A DNA stretch of 64,000 nucleotides from Mesorhizobium denitrificans (GTDB taxonomy: Bacteria; Pseudomonadota; Alphaproteobacteria; Rhizobiales; Rhizobiaceae), in NCBI RefSeq assembly GCF_003403035.1, contig NZ_QURN01000009.1, positions 123,918 through 187,917 on the forward strand. The letters run 5' to 3'. Both the position numbers and the translations under genes were made by a program. This document shows positions 18,634 through 29,271 of this stretch, in pieces. The notes beneath the pieces were generated by a model, which did not search any database, was not told where the DNA came from, and saw only the letters and a list, made by a program, of their open reading frames with translations. Every line of letters starts with the position of its first letter. Within the stretch, counting starts at the first letter, position 1.

Positions 18634-18664
18634 GAAAAAAAGGGGCGTCAGTGAAGACGCCCCT
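18634..18664 (-). terminator. Intrinsic terminator/attenuator between dppA and dppB
   Basis: On the minus strand a perfect 9-bp stem (AGGGGCGTC and GACGCCCCT, loop of 6) is followed by a run of six or seven T. It sits about 20 bp after the dppA stop. Because dppBCDF lies directly downstream with no other gap, it most likely lets only part of transcription through, giving an excess of binding protein over the membrane complex. Confidence 0.85.
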
Positions 18665-18683
18665 CCAAACACCAAATTAGTGC

Positions 18684-20276
18684 TTATTCCTCGACATCAA
18701 CACCAGAGAAGGAGTGATGGCCGAGCGGACTCATGATGTAGCCCTTGACCTTCTTCGACATCGGCATGACGACGACCGAGTGGTCGAGCGTATCCCACGG
18801 CGCTTCGCGCTTGAACACGACCTGCGCTTCTTCGTAGAGCTTTGTGCGCTCAGCCTGGTCAACGGTGGTCTTGGCCTTCAGAACCAGATCGTTGAACTCC
18901 TTGTTGCACCACTGCGCGCGGTTGTTACCGCCGACAGCGTCACAACCAAGCAGGGTGTGCAGGAAGTTGTCCGGATCACCATTGTCGCCGGTCCAGCCGA
19001 GGATGACCGCACCGTCGCGCTTCACGTCCTTGGACTTGGCCAGATATTCTGCCCATTCCATCGAGACGATCTCTGCCTTGACGCCGATCTTGTCGAGGTC
19101 AGCCTGCATCAACTCTGCCGCGCGGCGAGCGTTGAGCATGTATGGACGCGCAACCGGCATTGCCCAGATCTTCATAGACAGATCCTTGACGCCTGCTGCT
19201 TCCAGAGCCTTTTTAGCGGCTTCCGGATCGTACTTGTCGTCCTCGATAGCCTTGTTGTAGCCCCACATTGACGGCGGGATCGGGTTCTTGGCGACCTCAG
19301 CCGCACCTTCAAACACCGCGTCGACGATGGCCTTCTTGTTGATCGCCATATTGAGCGCCTTGCGGACCTCAACCTTGTCGAACGGCGCCTGCTGTGTGTT
19401 GTAGGCCAGATAGGCAACGTTCAGGCCGTTCTCTTCCATCGTCGTCAGCGTGTCGTCCGACTTGATGGCGGGAACGTCAGCAGCGTTCGGATATGGGAAG
19501 ATCTGGCATTCGCCGGCCTTCAGCTTCTGAAGACGAACGGCGGCATCCGGCGTAATCGCGAATACGAGATCGTCGATCTTCTCACGGCCTTTCCAGTATG
19601 CGTCATTCGCTTTGAAGCGAATTGCTGCGTCCTGCTGGTAGGCAACGAAGGTGAACGGGCCGGTGCCGACTGGCATCTGGTTCAACTGAACCATCTTGTT
19701 GTCAGCCTGAAGCTTGTCAGCATATTCCTTGGACTGGATCGAGCCGAAATCCATGCCGAGGTTTGCCAGGAACGGTGCTTCCTTGTTCTTCAAGGTGAAC
19801 TTCACGGTGAGGTCGTCAACCTTCTCGATGTTTGCGAGAAGTTCCGGCAAGCCCATGCCCGCGAAATACTCATACGAGCCTTCCGGGATGTACTTGTGCC
19901 ACGCATTGTCTTCCTTCCACTGGCGCTCGAAGCTGAAAACCACGTCATCAGCATTCATGTCACGCGTCGGCGTGAAGAAATCAGTGGTCTGGAACTTGAC
20001 GCCCGGGCGCAGCTTGAAAGTGTACTGCAAGCCATCGTCGGAAATGGTCCAGCTTTCGGCAAGGCCGGGCTCGATCTCTGTTGTTCCTGGCTTGAATTCG
20101 ACAAGGCGATTGAACACTGGACGCGAAGAAGCGTCGAAGGTGGTGCCGGCGGTATAGAGCGCCGGGTCGAACCCTTCCGGCGAACCTTCCGAGCAGTATA
20201 CCAGCGTCTTGGCGTTAGCTACGCCAGCGAGCGCGGTTGCGGCCAGCAACGCCGCCGCGAAGATGGTTTTTTTCAT
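18684..20276 (-). CDS. dppA: Dipeptide-type ABC transporter binding protein DppA
   Basis: The 530-residue periplasmic binding protein (SBP_bac_5 family) has a signal peptide of about 22 residues (MKKTIFAAALLAATALAGVA). The family pattern follows: LVYCSEGSPEGFDPALYTAG, GLAESWTISDDGLQYTFKLR and DDVVFSFERQ. The WxxDNGDPDNF region (GWTGDNGDPDNFLHTLLGCD) is the hallmark of the DppA branch, so dipeptides or related cationic ligands such as haem or 5-aminolevulinate are likely cargo. It is the first gene of dppABCDF and is divergent from the DUF924 gene. Confidence 0.92.
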   Translation of the reverse strand: MKKTIFAAALLAATALAGVANAKTLVYCSEGSPEGFDPALYTAGTTFDASSRPVFNRLVEFKPGTTEIEPGLAESWTISDDGLQYTFKLRPGVKFQTTDFFTPTRDMNADDVVFSFERQWKEDNAWHKYIPEGSYEYFAGMGLPELLANIEKVDDLTVKFTLKNKEAPFLANLGMDFGSIQSKEYADKLQADNKMVQLNQMPVGTGPFTFVAYQQDAAIRFKANDAYWKGREKIDDLVFAITPDAAVRLQKLKAGECQIFPYPNAADVPAIKSDDTLTTMEENGLNVAYLAYNTQQAPFDKVEVRKALNMAINKKAIVDAVFEGAAEVAKNPIPPSMWGYNKAIEDDKYDPEAAKKALEAAGVKDLSMKIWAMPVARPYMLNARRAAELMQADLDKIGVKAEIVSMEWAEYLAKSKDVKRDGAVILGWTGDNGDPDNFLHTLLGCDAVGGNNRAQWCNKEFNDLVLKAKTTVDQAERTKLYEEAQVVFKREAPWDTLDHSVVVMPMSKKVKGYIMSPLGHHSFSGVDVEE

Positions 20277-20497
20277 TACTTACTCCCTTATTGACAAGCC
20301 CCTCTGTGGCTCGCAGGCGCGCATATAAGCATGTTTTTCAGTCGAAGAAACTCCCGTTTTGGCAAACCGCCCAAAGGAGGTACCGCTTTGCAAAATCTTT
20401 CAATTCTGCGGTATTTTCTTCTCATAAATTACACGCAATGGTTGTTTTTCGAAACCATGCTTACAAACTGTTGATAGCAATTATAGGGAGTTCCGCG

Positions 20498-21049
20498 ATG
20501 GAGCCTGTGTGGACCCAAGACATTCTGGATTTCTGGTTCAAGGAACTCACACCCGACGACTGGTTTACGGGAGGTGCGCAATTGGACGAGCGCATTCGCG
20601 CGCATTGCCTGCCGCTGTATGAAAAATTGGCAGCGCATGTTCCACCGGAAGCAATGACCGATCCGCGTGCAGCGCTAGCGGCAATTATCGCGCTCGACCA
20701 GTTTCCGCGCAACATGTTCAGGGGAACGGCGCGCGCCTTCGCCACGGATCACCTTGCGCTTGAGCTCTCTCGCAATGCTTTGAAGAATGGCTTCGACCGC
20801 GACATGAATGATGCGGAGCGCAGCTTCCTCGCGATGCCGCTTATGCATTCCGAAGCATTGTCGGATCAGGAGCATTGCGTGAAGGTATTTGCGGAAATCG
20901 GCGATGAAGAGTCACTCAAATATGCGCTGGAGCATCGCGATATCGTAGAGAAATACGGGCGCTTTCCTCACCGCAATCGTGCGCTGGGTCGCAACAGCAG
21001 CGAAGACGAGCAAGCGTTTTTGGAAAGCCACAAAGGTTACGGTCAGTAA
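20498..21049 (+). CDS. DUF924 family protein
   Basis: A 183-residue cytoplasmic protein of the DUF924 family. It begins VWTQDILDFWFKELTPDDWF, has the conserved ALAAIIALDQFPRNMFRGTA and ends with YGRFPHRNRALGR before an acidic tail. The His/Arg-rich HRNRALGR motif is highly conserved in the family, but no activity is established. The ATG at 20498 is used because GGGAG lies 8 bp upstream; in-frame sequence before it does not resemble the family. It stands alone between dppA and the acyl-CoA ligase. Confidence 0.88.
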   Translation: MEPVWTQDILDFWFKELTPDDWFTGGAQLDERIRAHCLPLYEKLAAHVPPEAMTDPRAALAAIIALDQFPRNMFRGTARAFATDHLALELSRNALKNGFDRDMNDAERSFLAMPLMHSEALSDQEHCVKVFAEIGDEESLKYALEHRDIVEKYGRFPHRNRALGRNSSEDEQAFLESHKGYGQ

Positions 21050-21213
21050 CGCATTTTTGAGGTGGATGGAGCGCGCAGGGTTCCGTAGCGTTAGACTTGC
21101 GCTATCGCGCTCTGCCACTCATAGATGCGTAAGATATAATCGTGCAGTTAAAACGTAGCGTGTCGGACACTGAGAAACAGTTCCGATGTTTCGGCAAGGA
21201 AGGGAGGATATTC

Positions 21214-23094
21214 TTGGCAAAGACACCGAAGGAGTCGACCGGCACGAAACGGAGCGCAGTGAAATCAGACGCCAAGGCAAGCGCTGACAAGCCAGCCGCG
21301 AAAGCGGCGGCGAAAACCAGAAAGCCTGTTGCATCCAGGCAGGCTGCGAAGCCCGTTGCGGCAAAGGCTCCTGCCCCGAAGGCTGAGGAAAGCAAAGCGC
21401 CACACCTCAAGCGGGCGACGTCGCCCTATACATCAAAGCCATGGCTTGCCAGCTATTCGCAGGTCGTTCCGCCCACAATCGCGCCGCTGAGCTTCAACAG
21501 CATCGGCGAGCTGCTGGTGGATTCGTGCCGTCGCTTTGCGGGACGCCCTGCATTCACCTGCATGGGCAAGACGCTGACCTTTGCGGAAATGGAAAAGCAT
21601 TCGTCCGCGTTCGGCGCCTATCTGCAATCGCTCGGGCTTTCACCCGGTGCGCGCATTGCGATCATGATGCCAAACGTATTGCAGTACCCCGTTGCGATGA
21701 TGGCGATACTGCGGGCCGGTTACGTCGTGGTCAATGTCAATCCGCTCTACACGCCGCGAGAACTGGAACATCAGCTCAACGACTCGGGCGCTGAAGCCAT
21801 CATCATTCTGGAGAATTTTTCTTCGACGCTGGAGCAAGTCGTTGCCCGCACTCCAGTGAAGCACATGGTCGTCGCAACCATGGGGGACATGCTCGGCCTA
21901 AAAGGCCATGTCGTAAACCTGATCGTGCGCCGCGTCAAAAAGATGGTGCCCGCATGGTCGCTGCCGGGCCATGTCAAATTTCCCGCAGCGATGAAAAAGG
22001 GCGGCGCGCTGAGTTTCCAGCCAGCGAAGCCTGGTCCGGATGATATTGCCTTCCTGCAATATACGGGCGGAACGACCGGCATCTCCAAGGGAGCGATTTT
22101 GCTCCATCGCAACATTATTTCCAACGTCGCGCAGAACCTGCTTTGGCAGGAAACCGCCTATGTCAAAAAGCCCAGACCCGACAAGCTGATCTTCGTCTGC
22201 CCGCTGCCGCTCTATCATATATATGCACTGACCGTGAACGCGCTGATGGGCATGAGCCAGGGCGCGCAAAACCTTCTTATACCCAATCCGCGCGACATTC
22301 CCGGTTTCGTCAAAGAACTCGCGAAATATCCGGTCAATGTTTTCCCCGGCCTCAACACGCTGTTTGTCGCCTTGCTCAACAATCCGGATTTTCACAAGCT
22401 CGACTTCAAGCCGCTTTTGCTCACCTTTGCAGGTGGCATGGCGGCGCAGCGCAACATGGCGGAACGTTGGTTCAAGACGACGGGCGTTCCGGTCAGCGAA
22501 GGATACGGACTGTCCGAAACCTCGCCCGTTGCGACGGCCAATCGCTTCGACGTTGAAGAGTTCTCCGGCACTATAGGGCTGCCTATTCCTTCGACCGAAG
22601 TGGCGATCCGCGACGACAGTGGCGCAGATGTTCCGTTGGGCGAAGTAGGTGAGATCTGCATTCGCGGCCCGCAGGTTATGCTGGGCTATTGGAACAGACC
22701 CGATGAGACGAAAAAGGTGATGTCCAAGGACGGTTTCTTCAAAACCGGCGACATGGGCTTCATGGACGAGCGCGGCTACATCAAGATCGTCGACCGCAAG
22801 AAGGATATGATCCTTGTTTCCGGGTTCAATGTGTATCCGAACGAGCTCGAGGATGTTGTGGCAACGCATCCCGGCGTGTTGGAAGTCGCCGCTATCGGGG
22901 TTCCCAACGAAAAGTCAGGCGAAGTGCCGAAGCTATTCATCGTCAAGAAAGACCAGTCGCTTACGGAGAAGGAAATCATCGACTTCTGCCGCAAGAATCT
23001 CACGCCGTATAAGGTTCCACGTCTGGTGGAGTTTCGAACCGAACTGCCGAAATCGCCAGTCGGCAAAATTCTACGGAAAGAACTTCGGGGGTAG
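21214..23094 (+). CDS. Long-chain acyl-CoA ligase (FadD-like) with Lys/Ala-rich N-terminus
   Basis: The 626-residue AMP-forming acyl-CoA synthetase activates fatty acids with ATP and CoA. The AMP-binding motif YTGGTTGISKGA, the GYGLSET motif, the GFNVYP segment and the C-terminal catalytic Lys in SPVGKILRKELR are all present. The TTG at 21214 is chosen as start because GGGAGG lies 6 bp upstream. This leaves about 70 residues before the catalytic domain composed mainly of Lys, Ala, Ser and Pro (AKAAAKTRKPVASRQAAKPV), like histone H1 or AlgP tails. Standard FadD proteins of about 560 residues lack this. The gene stands alone; other acyl-CoA genes are at 1-3 kb and 12.6 kb. Confidence 0.9.
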   Translation: MAKTPKESTGTKRSAVKSDAKASADKPAAKAAAKTRKPVASRQAAKPVAAKAPAPKAEESKAPHLKRATSPYTSKPWLASYSQVVPPTIAPLSFNSIGELLVDSCRRFAGRPAFTCMGKTLTFAEMEKHSSAFGAYLQSLGLSPGARIAIMMPNVLQYPVAMMAILRAGYVVVNVNPLYTPRELEHQLNDSGAEAIIILENFSSTLEQVVARTPVKHMVVATMGDMLGLKGHVVNLIVRRVKKMVPAWSLPGHVKFPAAMKKGGALSFQPAKPGPDDIAFLQYTGGTTGISKGAILLHRNIISNVAQNLLWQETAYVKKPRPDKLIFVCPLPLYHIYALTVNALMGMSQGAQNLLIPNPRDIPGFVKELAKYPVNVFPGLNTLFVALLNNPDFHKLDFKPLLLTFAGGMAAQRNMAERWFKTTGVPVSEGYGLSETSPVATANRFDVEEFSGTIGLPIPSTEVAIRDDSGADVPLGEVGEICIRGPQVMLGYWNRPDETKKVMSKDGFFKTGDMGFMDERGYIKIVDRKKDMILVSGFNVYPNELEDVVATHPGVLEVAAIGVPNEKSGEVPKLFIVKKDQSLTEKEIIDFCRKNLTPYKVPRLVEFRTELPKSPVGKILRKELRG

Positions 23095-23124
23095 GGCTAG
23101 AGCACACTGCGGGTGGTGCTCATA

Positions 23125-23153
23125 CCCCTCATCCGCCTGCAGGCGGATGAGGG
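23125..23153. repeat. Perfect CCCTCATCCGCC-type palindrome
   Basis: The two 14-base arms CCCTCATCCGCCTG and CAGGCGGATGAGGG meet without spacer at 23126-23153. It is a short, collapsed relative of the elements at 13.8 kb and 47.2 kb. It lies between the convergent acyl-CoA ligase and HAD genes and may act as a bidirectional transcript end. Confidence 0.85.
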
Positions 23154-23171
23154 TTCCAAGACAATTATCGT

Positions 23172-23882
23172 CTATCCCTGAGCGGCCAGCAGCGTGGGCA
23201 GTTCGGCAACCGAGCCGATCACGATATCTGCCAGCGGCGACAGGCTTTCCTGCGTGCCGGTGCCGGACAGCACGCCGACGTTCAGCCCAACGCCGCCTGC
23301 CCTGCCGAGTTCGAGGTCGTGGCGATTGTCGCCCACCATCGCAATTTCGGAGGGTTTCAGCCCGGTGAGATCACAGAAGGCAATGACGGAGTCCGGTGCA
23401 GGTTTCGGCTTAGCAACTGCGTCATAGCCGAAAGCGGCATCGAACATTTGCGCAATGCCAAGCGCCAGAAGTGTGCGCTCTGCGCCCGCGGTGGAATCGT
23501 TGGTGGCAACACCGAGCTTGATGCCGCTGGCATGTAAATCCCTGATGGCCTGTAAAACACCAGGCAGGGCAACGGCCTTGGCCGCACCCTCGATTGCACA
23601 AAAGCTGTCGAAGCGTTCGATCATCGCAAGGCGCTGACCGTCGGTCAGACCCGGATGCCAAAGGGCGACGATATCGGCGTTGGTTCCGGCGGCGAAAACG
23701 GAATCAGCACGAAATCTTTCGCCGGTTGCGTCATAGCCCGCCGCGTCCATCAGCACGTCCGCCCGCATGCGATCGCCCTGTGCGGCTTCCAGTGCCATTG
23801 CGTCGCCAATGGCGTGCCACGTTGCTTGAAAATCGACAAGCGTGCCATCCTTGTCGAACAATATGCCTTTTATCTGCGTCAC
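23172..23882 (-). CDS. HAD-family phosphatase, phosphoglycolate phosphatase-like
   Basis: A 236-residue HAD hydrolase. The nucleophile motif is FDKDGTLVD (Asp10, Asp12), motif II is GVATND, the Lys is in KPKPAPD, and motif IV is MVGDNRHDLELGRAGG. The helical cap between motifs I and II is of the phosphoglycolate/beta-phosphoglucomutase type. It is convergent with the acyl-CoA ligase and lies 75 bp downstream of pgi in the same direction, so co-transcription with pgi is possible. The substrate cannot be told. Confidence 0.88.
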   Translation of the reverse strand: MTQIKGILFDKDGTLVDFQATWHAIGDAMALEAAQGDRMRADVLMDAAGYDATGERFRADSVFAAGTNADIVALWHPGLTDGQRLAMIERFDSFCAIEGAAKAVALPGVLQAIRDLHASGIKLGVATNDSTAGAERTLLALGIAQMFDAAFGYDAVAKPKPAPDSVIAFCDLTGLKPSEIAMVGDNRHDLELGRAGGVGLNVGVLSGTGTQESLSPLADIVIGSVAELPTLLAAQG

Positions 23883-23957
23883 CCGAAACTCCCTGTCGTG
23901 CCGCTTTTATACAGCGTAGCTAAGCTAGCCAATCTGCCGGCCTTCCACGCCACGGTT

Positions 23958-25592
23958 TTAGCCGCGCAGCTTGCGGATATAAGCGACCAGCCCGTCGGTC
24001 GATGCATCGCTCGAAGGCTTTTGCTTTCCCTCAATAACCGGCAGCAGGTTGGTGGCAAGCTCCTTGCCAAGCTCCACGCCCCATTGATCGAAGGAATTGA
24101 TGTCGAATAGAACGCCCTCGACGAATACGCGGTGCTCATACAGAGCAATCAGTCTGCCTAGCGTGCGCGGATCGAGCATGCAGTAGAGAATCGTGATCGA
24201 AGGCCGATTGCCTGAAAAGACGCGGTGCGGCGCGATTTTCTTGATCTCCTCCGCACTCACGCCCTTGGAGCGCATCTGCGCTTGCGCCTCGGCAAGCGTG
24301 CGCCCCTTCATCAGCGCCTCGGATTGCGCAAGGCAATTGGCAAGCAGAAGGTCCTGATGCTGTTTGAGGTCGGGCTCATGCCCTTCTGCTGCAATAAGGA
24401 ATTCGACTGGAATAGTGTCTGTGCCCTGATGCAGAAGCTGGAAGAATGCGTGCTGGCCGTTCGTGCCGGGCTCGCCCCACACGAGTGGTCCGGTTGGCGT
24501 TGCCACCCTGCCGCCGCTGAGCGTCACGCTCTTGCCATTCGACTCCATGTCGAGCTGCTGGAGATAGGCAGGAAGCCGTGCCAGCCGCTGATCGTAGGGG
24601 ATAATTGCGCGCGCCGGATATTTGCACGTCACGCGATGCCAATACCCCACCAGGCCGAGCAACGCGGGGAGGTTTTTCTGGATCGGCGTCTTTAGAAAAT
24701 GCTCGTCCATTTCATGCGCGCCGGCGAGAAACTCGCGGAAACGCATGGCGCCTATAGCAATCATGATTGGCAGGCCAATGGCGGACCACAGCGAATAACG
24801 CCCGCCGACCCAATCCCAAAAGCCGAACACCCGGTCGGACTCGATGCCGAAGGCGGCAACCTTGTCGAGTGCGGTCGAAACTGCCGCGAAGTGGTTCTTC
24901 ACCGCTTCCTTGCCCAAGGCACGGATAATCCATTTGCGCGCCGTCTCGGCGTTGGTCATCGTCTCGACGGTGGTGAAGGTCTTGGAAGCCACGATCACCA
25001 GCGTCGTCGCAGGATCGAGCCCTATCAGCGTGTCGTGGATATGCGCGCCATCGACATTCGAAACGTAGTGCGTGCGCGGGCCATCATGGTAGGGCGCGAG
25101 CGCGAGCGTTGCCATGACCGGGCCAAGATCAGACCCGCCAATGCCGATATTGATAACGTCAGTTATGCGCTTGCCGGTCGCGCCGGTTAACTTGCCGCTT
25201 CGCACTGCATCCGAGAAGCGACCCATCGCATCGAGCACTGACAGAACATCGGCCTGCACATTTTGGCCATCGAGGGTGATGCCCTTGCCGGAAAGATTGC
25301 GCAGGGCCGTGTGCAGTACGGAACGGTTCTCGGTGACATTGATCTTTTTGCCGGTGAACATGGCTTTGCGCCGGCCGGGCAGATCAGCCGCTTCTGCGAG
25401 CTCGCCAAGCAAACCCATCGTGTCCGCATCGACCGCGCATTTGGACCAGTCGAGCAACATATCATCCTGCGTGCGAGAGAAACTCTTGAAGCGCTGAGGA
25501 TCATTCGCGAACGCCTTGCGCATGTCTTTGGGGCCATCGCGGAGATGAGCAACAAGCGACTTACGAATATCGGCAACGGTTTTATCGGTCAC
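23958..25592 (-). CDS. pgi: Glucose-6-phosphate isomerase
   Basis: The 544-residue cytoplasmic enzyme interconverts glucose 6-phosphate and fructose 6-phosphate. The family sequences are intact: [78 protein letters not shown] and the C-terminal signature [13 protein letters not shown]. The GTG at 25590-25592 is taken as start because AGAGGGA precedes it. A longer in-frame sequence upstream does not match the family. It is divergent from the MocR regulator. Confidence 0.95.
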   Translation of the reverse strand: MTDKTVADIRKSLVAHLRDGPKDMRKAFANDPQRFKSFSRTQDDMLLDWSKCAVDADTMGLLGELAEAADLPGRRKAMFTGKKINVTENRSVLHTALRNLSGKGITLDGQNVQADVLSVLDAMGRFSDAVRSGKLTGATGKRITDVINIGIGGSDLGPVMATLALAPYHDGPRTHYVSNVDGAHIHDTLIGLDPATTLVIVASKTFTTVETMTNAETARKWIIRALGKEAVKNHFAAVSTALDKVAAFGIESDRVFGFWDWVGGRYSLWSAIGLPIMIAIGAMRFREFLAGAHEMDEHFLKTPIQKNLPALLGLVGYWHRVTCKYPARAIIPYDQRLARLPAYLQQLDMESNGKSVTLSGGRVATPTGPLVWGEPGTNGQHAFFQLLHQGTDTIPVEFLIAAEGHEPDLKQHQDLLLANCLAQSEALMKGRTLAEAQAQMRSKGVSAEEIKKIAPHRVFSGNRPSITILYCMLDPRTLGRLIALYEHRVFVEGVLFDINSFDQWGVELGKELATNLLPVIEGKQKPSSDASTDGLVAYIRKLRG

Positions 25593-25815
25593 GGGGGGTC
25601 CCTCTGAAGGCAATCGCACGGCACAATACCAGACCACACGCATTCGCAAGAGGAATTCGTATGGCTGCTCAACCGAACATTGTGCTGTTGGACTAAGCGC
25701 GATCTATCAGTGGCATTAATGGTTGCAATCAGAATTATTCATTGGCGCAATGCATTGGCCCACGGATACGCTGGTCCAGTCGCGCGTCGTGATTGCGCCA
25801 AAAGGAATACGCCAA

Positions 25816-27312
25816 ATGCCGCACAGAAACGATACGGCCATCTGGTCCGGACTTTTCAGGATTTCAGCAGAGTCCGGGCAGACTTTACAGGCCCAGATTC
25901 GCCAGGCGATTGTTGCAGCAATCCTTGACCGGCAAATTGCGGCCTCCATGCCATTGCCCTCATGCCGGATATTGGCGGAAAAACTGGGCGTAGCACGCGG
26001 TACGGTTGTATTGGCGTTCCAGCAGCTTGTGGATCAGGGCTTTCTGGTCGCGCGCGAACGTCGCGGCCATTTCGTCAATCCCGAAGTGTTGGCCAGCCCG
26101 CCCAAGCCGCAAGATCGGCCCGCTGCTTTAAACAGTGACGTGAACTGGAAGGCGATGCGGAAAGTCGCGGCGAGCGAAATGCCGCCGCCGCTCAAGCACG
26201 ATAACTGGATCAAGACGACCTATCCGTTTGTTTACGGGCAGTTTGACCCGACGCTTTTCCCGACAGCGGAATGGCGCGAGTGCAATCGTATGGCGCTCGC
26301 GGTTCTGGAAATTCGCAACTGGGCGGCCGACATGGGCGACCGTGACGATCCATTGCTGATCGAGCAGATACAGGCACGGCTGCTGCCTCGTCGCGGCATC
26401 TTTGCGAATCCCGACGAGATCATCGTGACCTTGGGCGCGCAGAATGCGCTCTACATGCTGGCCAATTTGCTGATGAGCAAGGGCACCAAGGTTGCAATGG
26501 AAGACCCCGGCTATCCAGACGCGCGGTCGATCTTCCGGCTTGCGGGTGCGGATATTTTTGCGACGCCCGTGGATGAGCAGGGGATCGTCACGTCGGCAAT
26601 TCCGAATGACGCGAATTTCGTATTCGTTACGCCCAGCCACCATTGCCCCACGATGGTGCCCCTGTCGCCGGAGCGGCGCGAAGATTTGCTGACGCGCGCG
26701 CAGCGCAACAACCAGATTATCATCGAAGACGGCTATGACAGCCAGTTGATCGATCAGGCTCCGCAGCAGGCGCTCAAGAGCCTCGACCGGGCGGGTCGCG
26801 TCATCCATGTCGGCTCCATGTCCAAAACGCTCGCGCCGGGCCTGCGGCTTGGCTACATCGTGGCCTCGGCTGAACTGATCGCGGAACTGCGCGCGCTGCG
26901 CCGCTTCATGTTCCGCCATCCGCCAGCGAACAATCAGCGTGCCATCGCGCTGTTCTTGTCGCTGGGCCATCATGAGGCGCTGGTACGTCGGCTTTCCTCC
27001 GCGTTCGATGAGCGGCGCAAGCGGCTTTCCCAGGCGCTCGGCACATTGATGCCGGAATGGCGTTCTACCGAACCGGCAGGCGGTTCGTCGATCTGGCTGG
27101 AAGGTCCGGCCGGCGTGAACGTGCGCGGCCTTGCCGAAGCAGCCGCGCAACGCAATGTGTTGATTGAGCCGGGCGACCGCTTCTTCGACCGCACGGACAA
27201 GCCGACGCGCTTTATGCGGCTCGGAATCTCGTCGATCTCGTTGCAGCACATTGAGCCCGGCATTCGGGAGCTTGCGGGCATTGCTGGAAGAACAAGGGCG
27301 GTGGCGGCCTAA
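25816..27312 (+). CDS. MocR-type regulator (GntR HTH fused to aminotransferase domain)
   Basis: The 498-residue protein has a GntR winged helix at about residues 15-80 (LQAQIRQAIVAAILDRQIAA, LGVARGTVVLAFQQLVDQGF). A fold-type I aminotransferase domain follows from about 130, with the PLP-binding Lys in SMSKTLAPGLRLGY. MocR proteins use the PLP fold to sense an amine or vitamin B6. AAAGGA is placed 9 bp before the ATG. Upstream, CATTGGC occurs twice with a 13-bp period (25740-25746 and 25753-25759), which could be a MocR site, though this is weak. It is convergent with the dehydratase gene; its target is unknown. Confidence 0.9.
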   Translation: MPHRNDTAIWSGLFRISAESGQTLQAQIRQAIVAAILDRQIAASMPLPSCRILAEKLGVARGTVVLAFQQLVDQGFLVARERRGHFVNPEVLASPPKPQDRPAALNSDVNWKAMRKVAASEMPPPLKHDNWIKTTYPFVYGQFDPTLFPTAEWRECNRMALAVLEIRNWAADMGDRDDPLLIEQIQARLLPRRGIFANPDEIIVTLGAQNALYMLANLLMSKGTKVAMEDPGYPDARSIFRLAGADIFATPVDEQGIVTSAIPNDANFVFVTPSHHCPTMVPLSPERREDLLTRAQRNNQIIIEDGYDSQLIDQAPQQALKSLDRAGRVIHVGSMSKTLAPGLRLGYIVASAELIAELRALRRFMFRHPPANNQRAIALFLSLGHHEALVRRLSSAFDERRKRLSQALGTLMPEWRSTEPAGGSSIWLEGPAGVNVRGLAEAAAQRNVLIEPGDRFFDRTDKPTRFMRLGISSISLQHIEPGIRELAGIAGRTRAVAA

Positions 27313-27330
27313 GCCGCCATCTGCCTCTTA

Positions 27331-29136
27331 TCAGTGGTTGTCGCGGGGGATGCCGCTGGTTTCGGCCACGCGTTGATATTTCACCGCAGGTTTGAGTACC
27401 ATACCGCTGCCGAGCTGATCTACCATGCCACGCTGGATTTCCTGCCATGGAGTCTGGTGCTTCGGATAATGGTAGCCACCGTTCTTTTGAAGTTCCTCGC
27501 GACGGCGCGCCAGCTCCTCATCGGAAATGAGGATATTCGCGGTGCCCTTGCGCAAATCGATGCGGACTCGATCACCCTTTTTGACGAGCGCAAGACCGCC
27601 ACCCGCAGCTGCCTCCGGCGAAGCGTTGAGGATTGAAGGAGAGCCGGACGTTCCCGATTGGCGACCATCCCCCACACAGGGCAGCGCATGGATGCCCTTC
27701 TTGATGAGGTATGCGGGCGGCTGCATGTTCACCACCTCGGCGGCGCCGGGATAGCCGATGGCGCCTGCACCACGCATGAACAGGATGGTGTGTTCGTCGA
27801 TCGCTTCTGCCGGATCGTCGATGCGCGCGTGATAATCTTCGGGTCCGTCGAACACGATGGCCGTACCCTCGAATGCATCGGGATCATCCGGGTTTGACAG
27901 ATAGCGCTCCCGGAATTCGTCCGAAATAACGCTCGTCTTCATAATAGCCGTATCGAACAGATTTCCCTTGAGATTGATGAAGCCAGCATCGCGTTTCAGC
28001 GGGTCGGAGACAGGCCGGATGACCTTTTCGTCCGCGTTTTCCACCTGGGCGCAGTTCTGACGCATCGTCTTGCCGTTGGCGGTGATGACGTCGGGATGCG
28101 GCAACAGGTTTGCCTTGATAAGTTCGGAAATTACCGCGGGCACACCACCCGCATGGTGATAGTCCTCACCCAGATATTCGCCAGCGGGCTGCAGATTGAC
28201 CAGCAGCGGAATGTGATGGCCGATTGTCTGCCAGTCGTCATTATCCAGCGGCACGCCGAGATGACGAGCGATAGCGTTGAGATGGATCGGCGCATTGGTC
28301 GAGCCGCCGATGGCCGAATTGACTACGATGGCGTTTTCGAACGCATCGCGTGTCATGATTTGCGAAGGGCGCAGATCTTCGTGGACCATGGAAACAATGC
28401 GCTTACCAGTCTCATAGGATATTTGCCCGCGCTCGCGATAAGGCGCAGGTATCGCGGCGGCACCCGGCAGTTGCATTCCCAAAGCCTCGGCCAGCGAATT
28501 CATTGTGGTTGCTGTGCCCATCGTATTGCAGTAACCGACTGACGGAGCCGAAGACGCGATGATCTCCATGAACTCCTCATAGCCGATCTCGCCGGCCGAT
28601 AAGCGCTGGCGCGAATCCCAGACAATTGTGCCGGAACCGGTGCGCTGCCCCTTGTGCCAGCCGTTCAGCATCGGCCCGACCGAAAGCGCAATGGCGGGGA
28701 TGTCGACCGTTGCGGCGGCCATCAACAGCGCCGGAGTGGTCTTGTCACAACCGATGGTAAGCACGACCCCGTCGAGCGGATAGCCGTAAAGCACCTCTAC
28801 CAAAGAGAGATAAGCCAGGTTGCGGTCGAGCGAGGCGGTTGGGCGCTTGCCTGTTTCCTGAATTGGATGGCACGGAAACTCGAACGGAACACCGCCAGCT
28901 GCCTCAATGCCAGCGCGCACGCGCTTCGCCAGTTCCAGATGATGCCTGTTGCAGGGCGAGAGGTCCGAACCGGTTTGCGCAATGCCGATCAGCGGCTTGC
29001 CAGACTGAAGCTCTTCACGCGTAAGCCCGAAATTCAGGTAGCGCTCCAGATAGAGCGCGGTCATTCCGGGGTTGTCGGGATTGTTGAACCACTCCTGCGA
29101 CCGGAGTCTTTTCTTTACGCCGCCTGCGTCCGCCAT
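27331..29136 (-). CDS. IlvD/Edd-family sugar-acid dehydratase, D-xylonate dehydratase-like
   Basis: The 601-residue protein carries the Fe-S cysteines of the IlvD/Edd family in [20 protein letters not shown] and GYCNTMGTA. Other family stretches are [38 protein letters not shown]-type [10 protein letters not shown] and [20 protein letters not shown]. The length and the C-terminal end ([13 protein letters not shown]) resemble the sugar-acid dehydratases for D-xylonate and L-arabonate more than dihydroxy-acid dehydratase of branched amino acid synthesis. It would remove water from an aldonic acid to give a 2-keto-3-deoxy acid. GGAG lies 7 bp before ATG. No other pentonate pathway gene is adjacent. 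Confidence 0.88.
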   Translation of the reverse strand: MADAGGVKKRLRSQEWFNNPDNPGMTALYLERYLNFGLTREELQSGKPLIGIAQTGSDLSPCNRHHLELAKRVRAGIEAAGGVPFEFPCHPIQETGKRPTASLDRNLAYLSLVEVLYGYPLDGVVLTIGCDKTTPALLMAAATVDIPAIALSVGPMLNGWHKGQRTGSGTIVWDSRQRLSAGEIGYEEFMEIIASSAPSVGYCNTMGTATTMNSLAEALGMQLPGAAAIPAPYRERGQISYETGKRIVSMVHEDLRPSQIMTRDAFENAIVVNSAIGGSTNAPIHLNAIARHLGVPLDNDDWQTIGHHIPLLVNLQPAGEYLGEDYHHAGGVPAVISELIKANLLPHPDVITANGKTMRQNCAQVENADEKVIRPVSDPLKRDAGFINLKGNLFDTAIMKTSVISDEFRERYLSNPDDPDAFEGTAIVFDGPEDYHARIDDPAEAIDEHTILFMRGAGAIGYPGAAEVVNMQPPAYLIKKGIHALPCVGDGRQSGTSGSPSILNASPEAAAGGGLALVKKGDRVRIDLRKGTANILISDEELARRREELQKNGGYHYPKHQTPWQEIQRGMVDQLGSGMVLKPAVKYQRVAETSGIPRDNH

Positions 29137-29271
29137 ATTCTTCTCCGAGGACTGGGTTCCGCATCGTTATAACCCCTGAGAATTTCCGGCAAGCGGGATG
29201 AGGACTTTGGTGCGATAGACATTCAGCCTGCGCGTGCGGTAACGCTTAGCAACGCACAGGAGGAACCGCGC

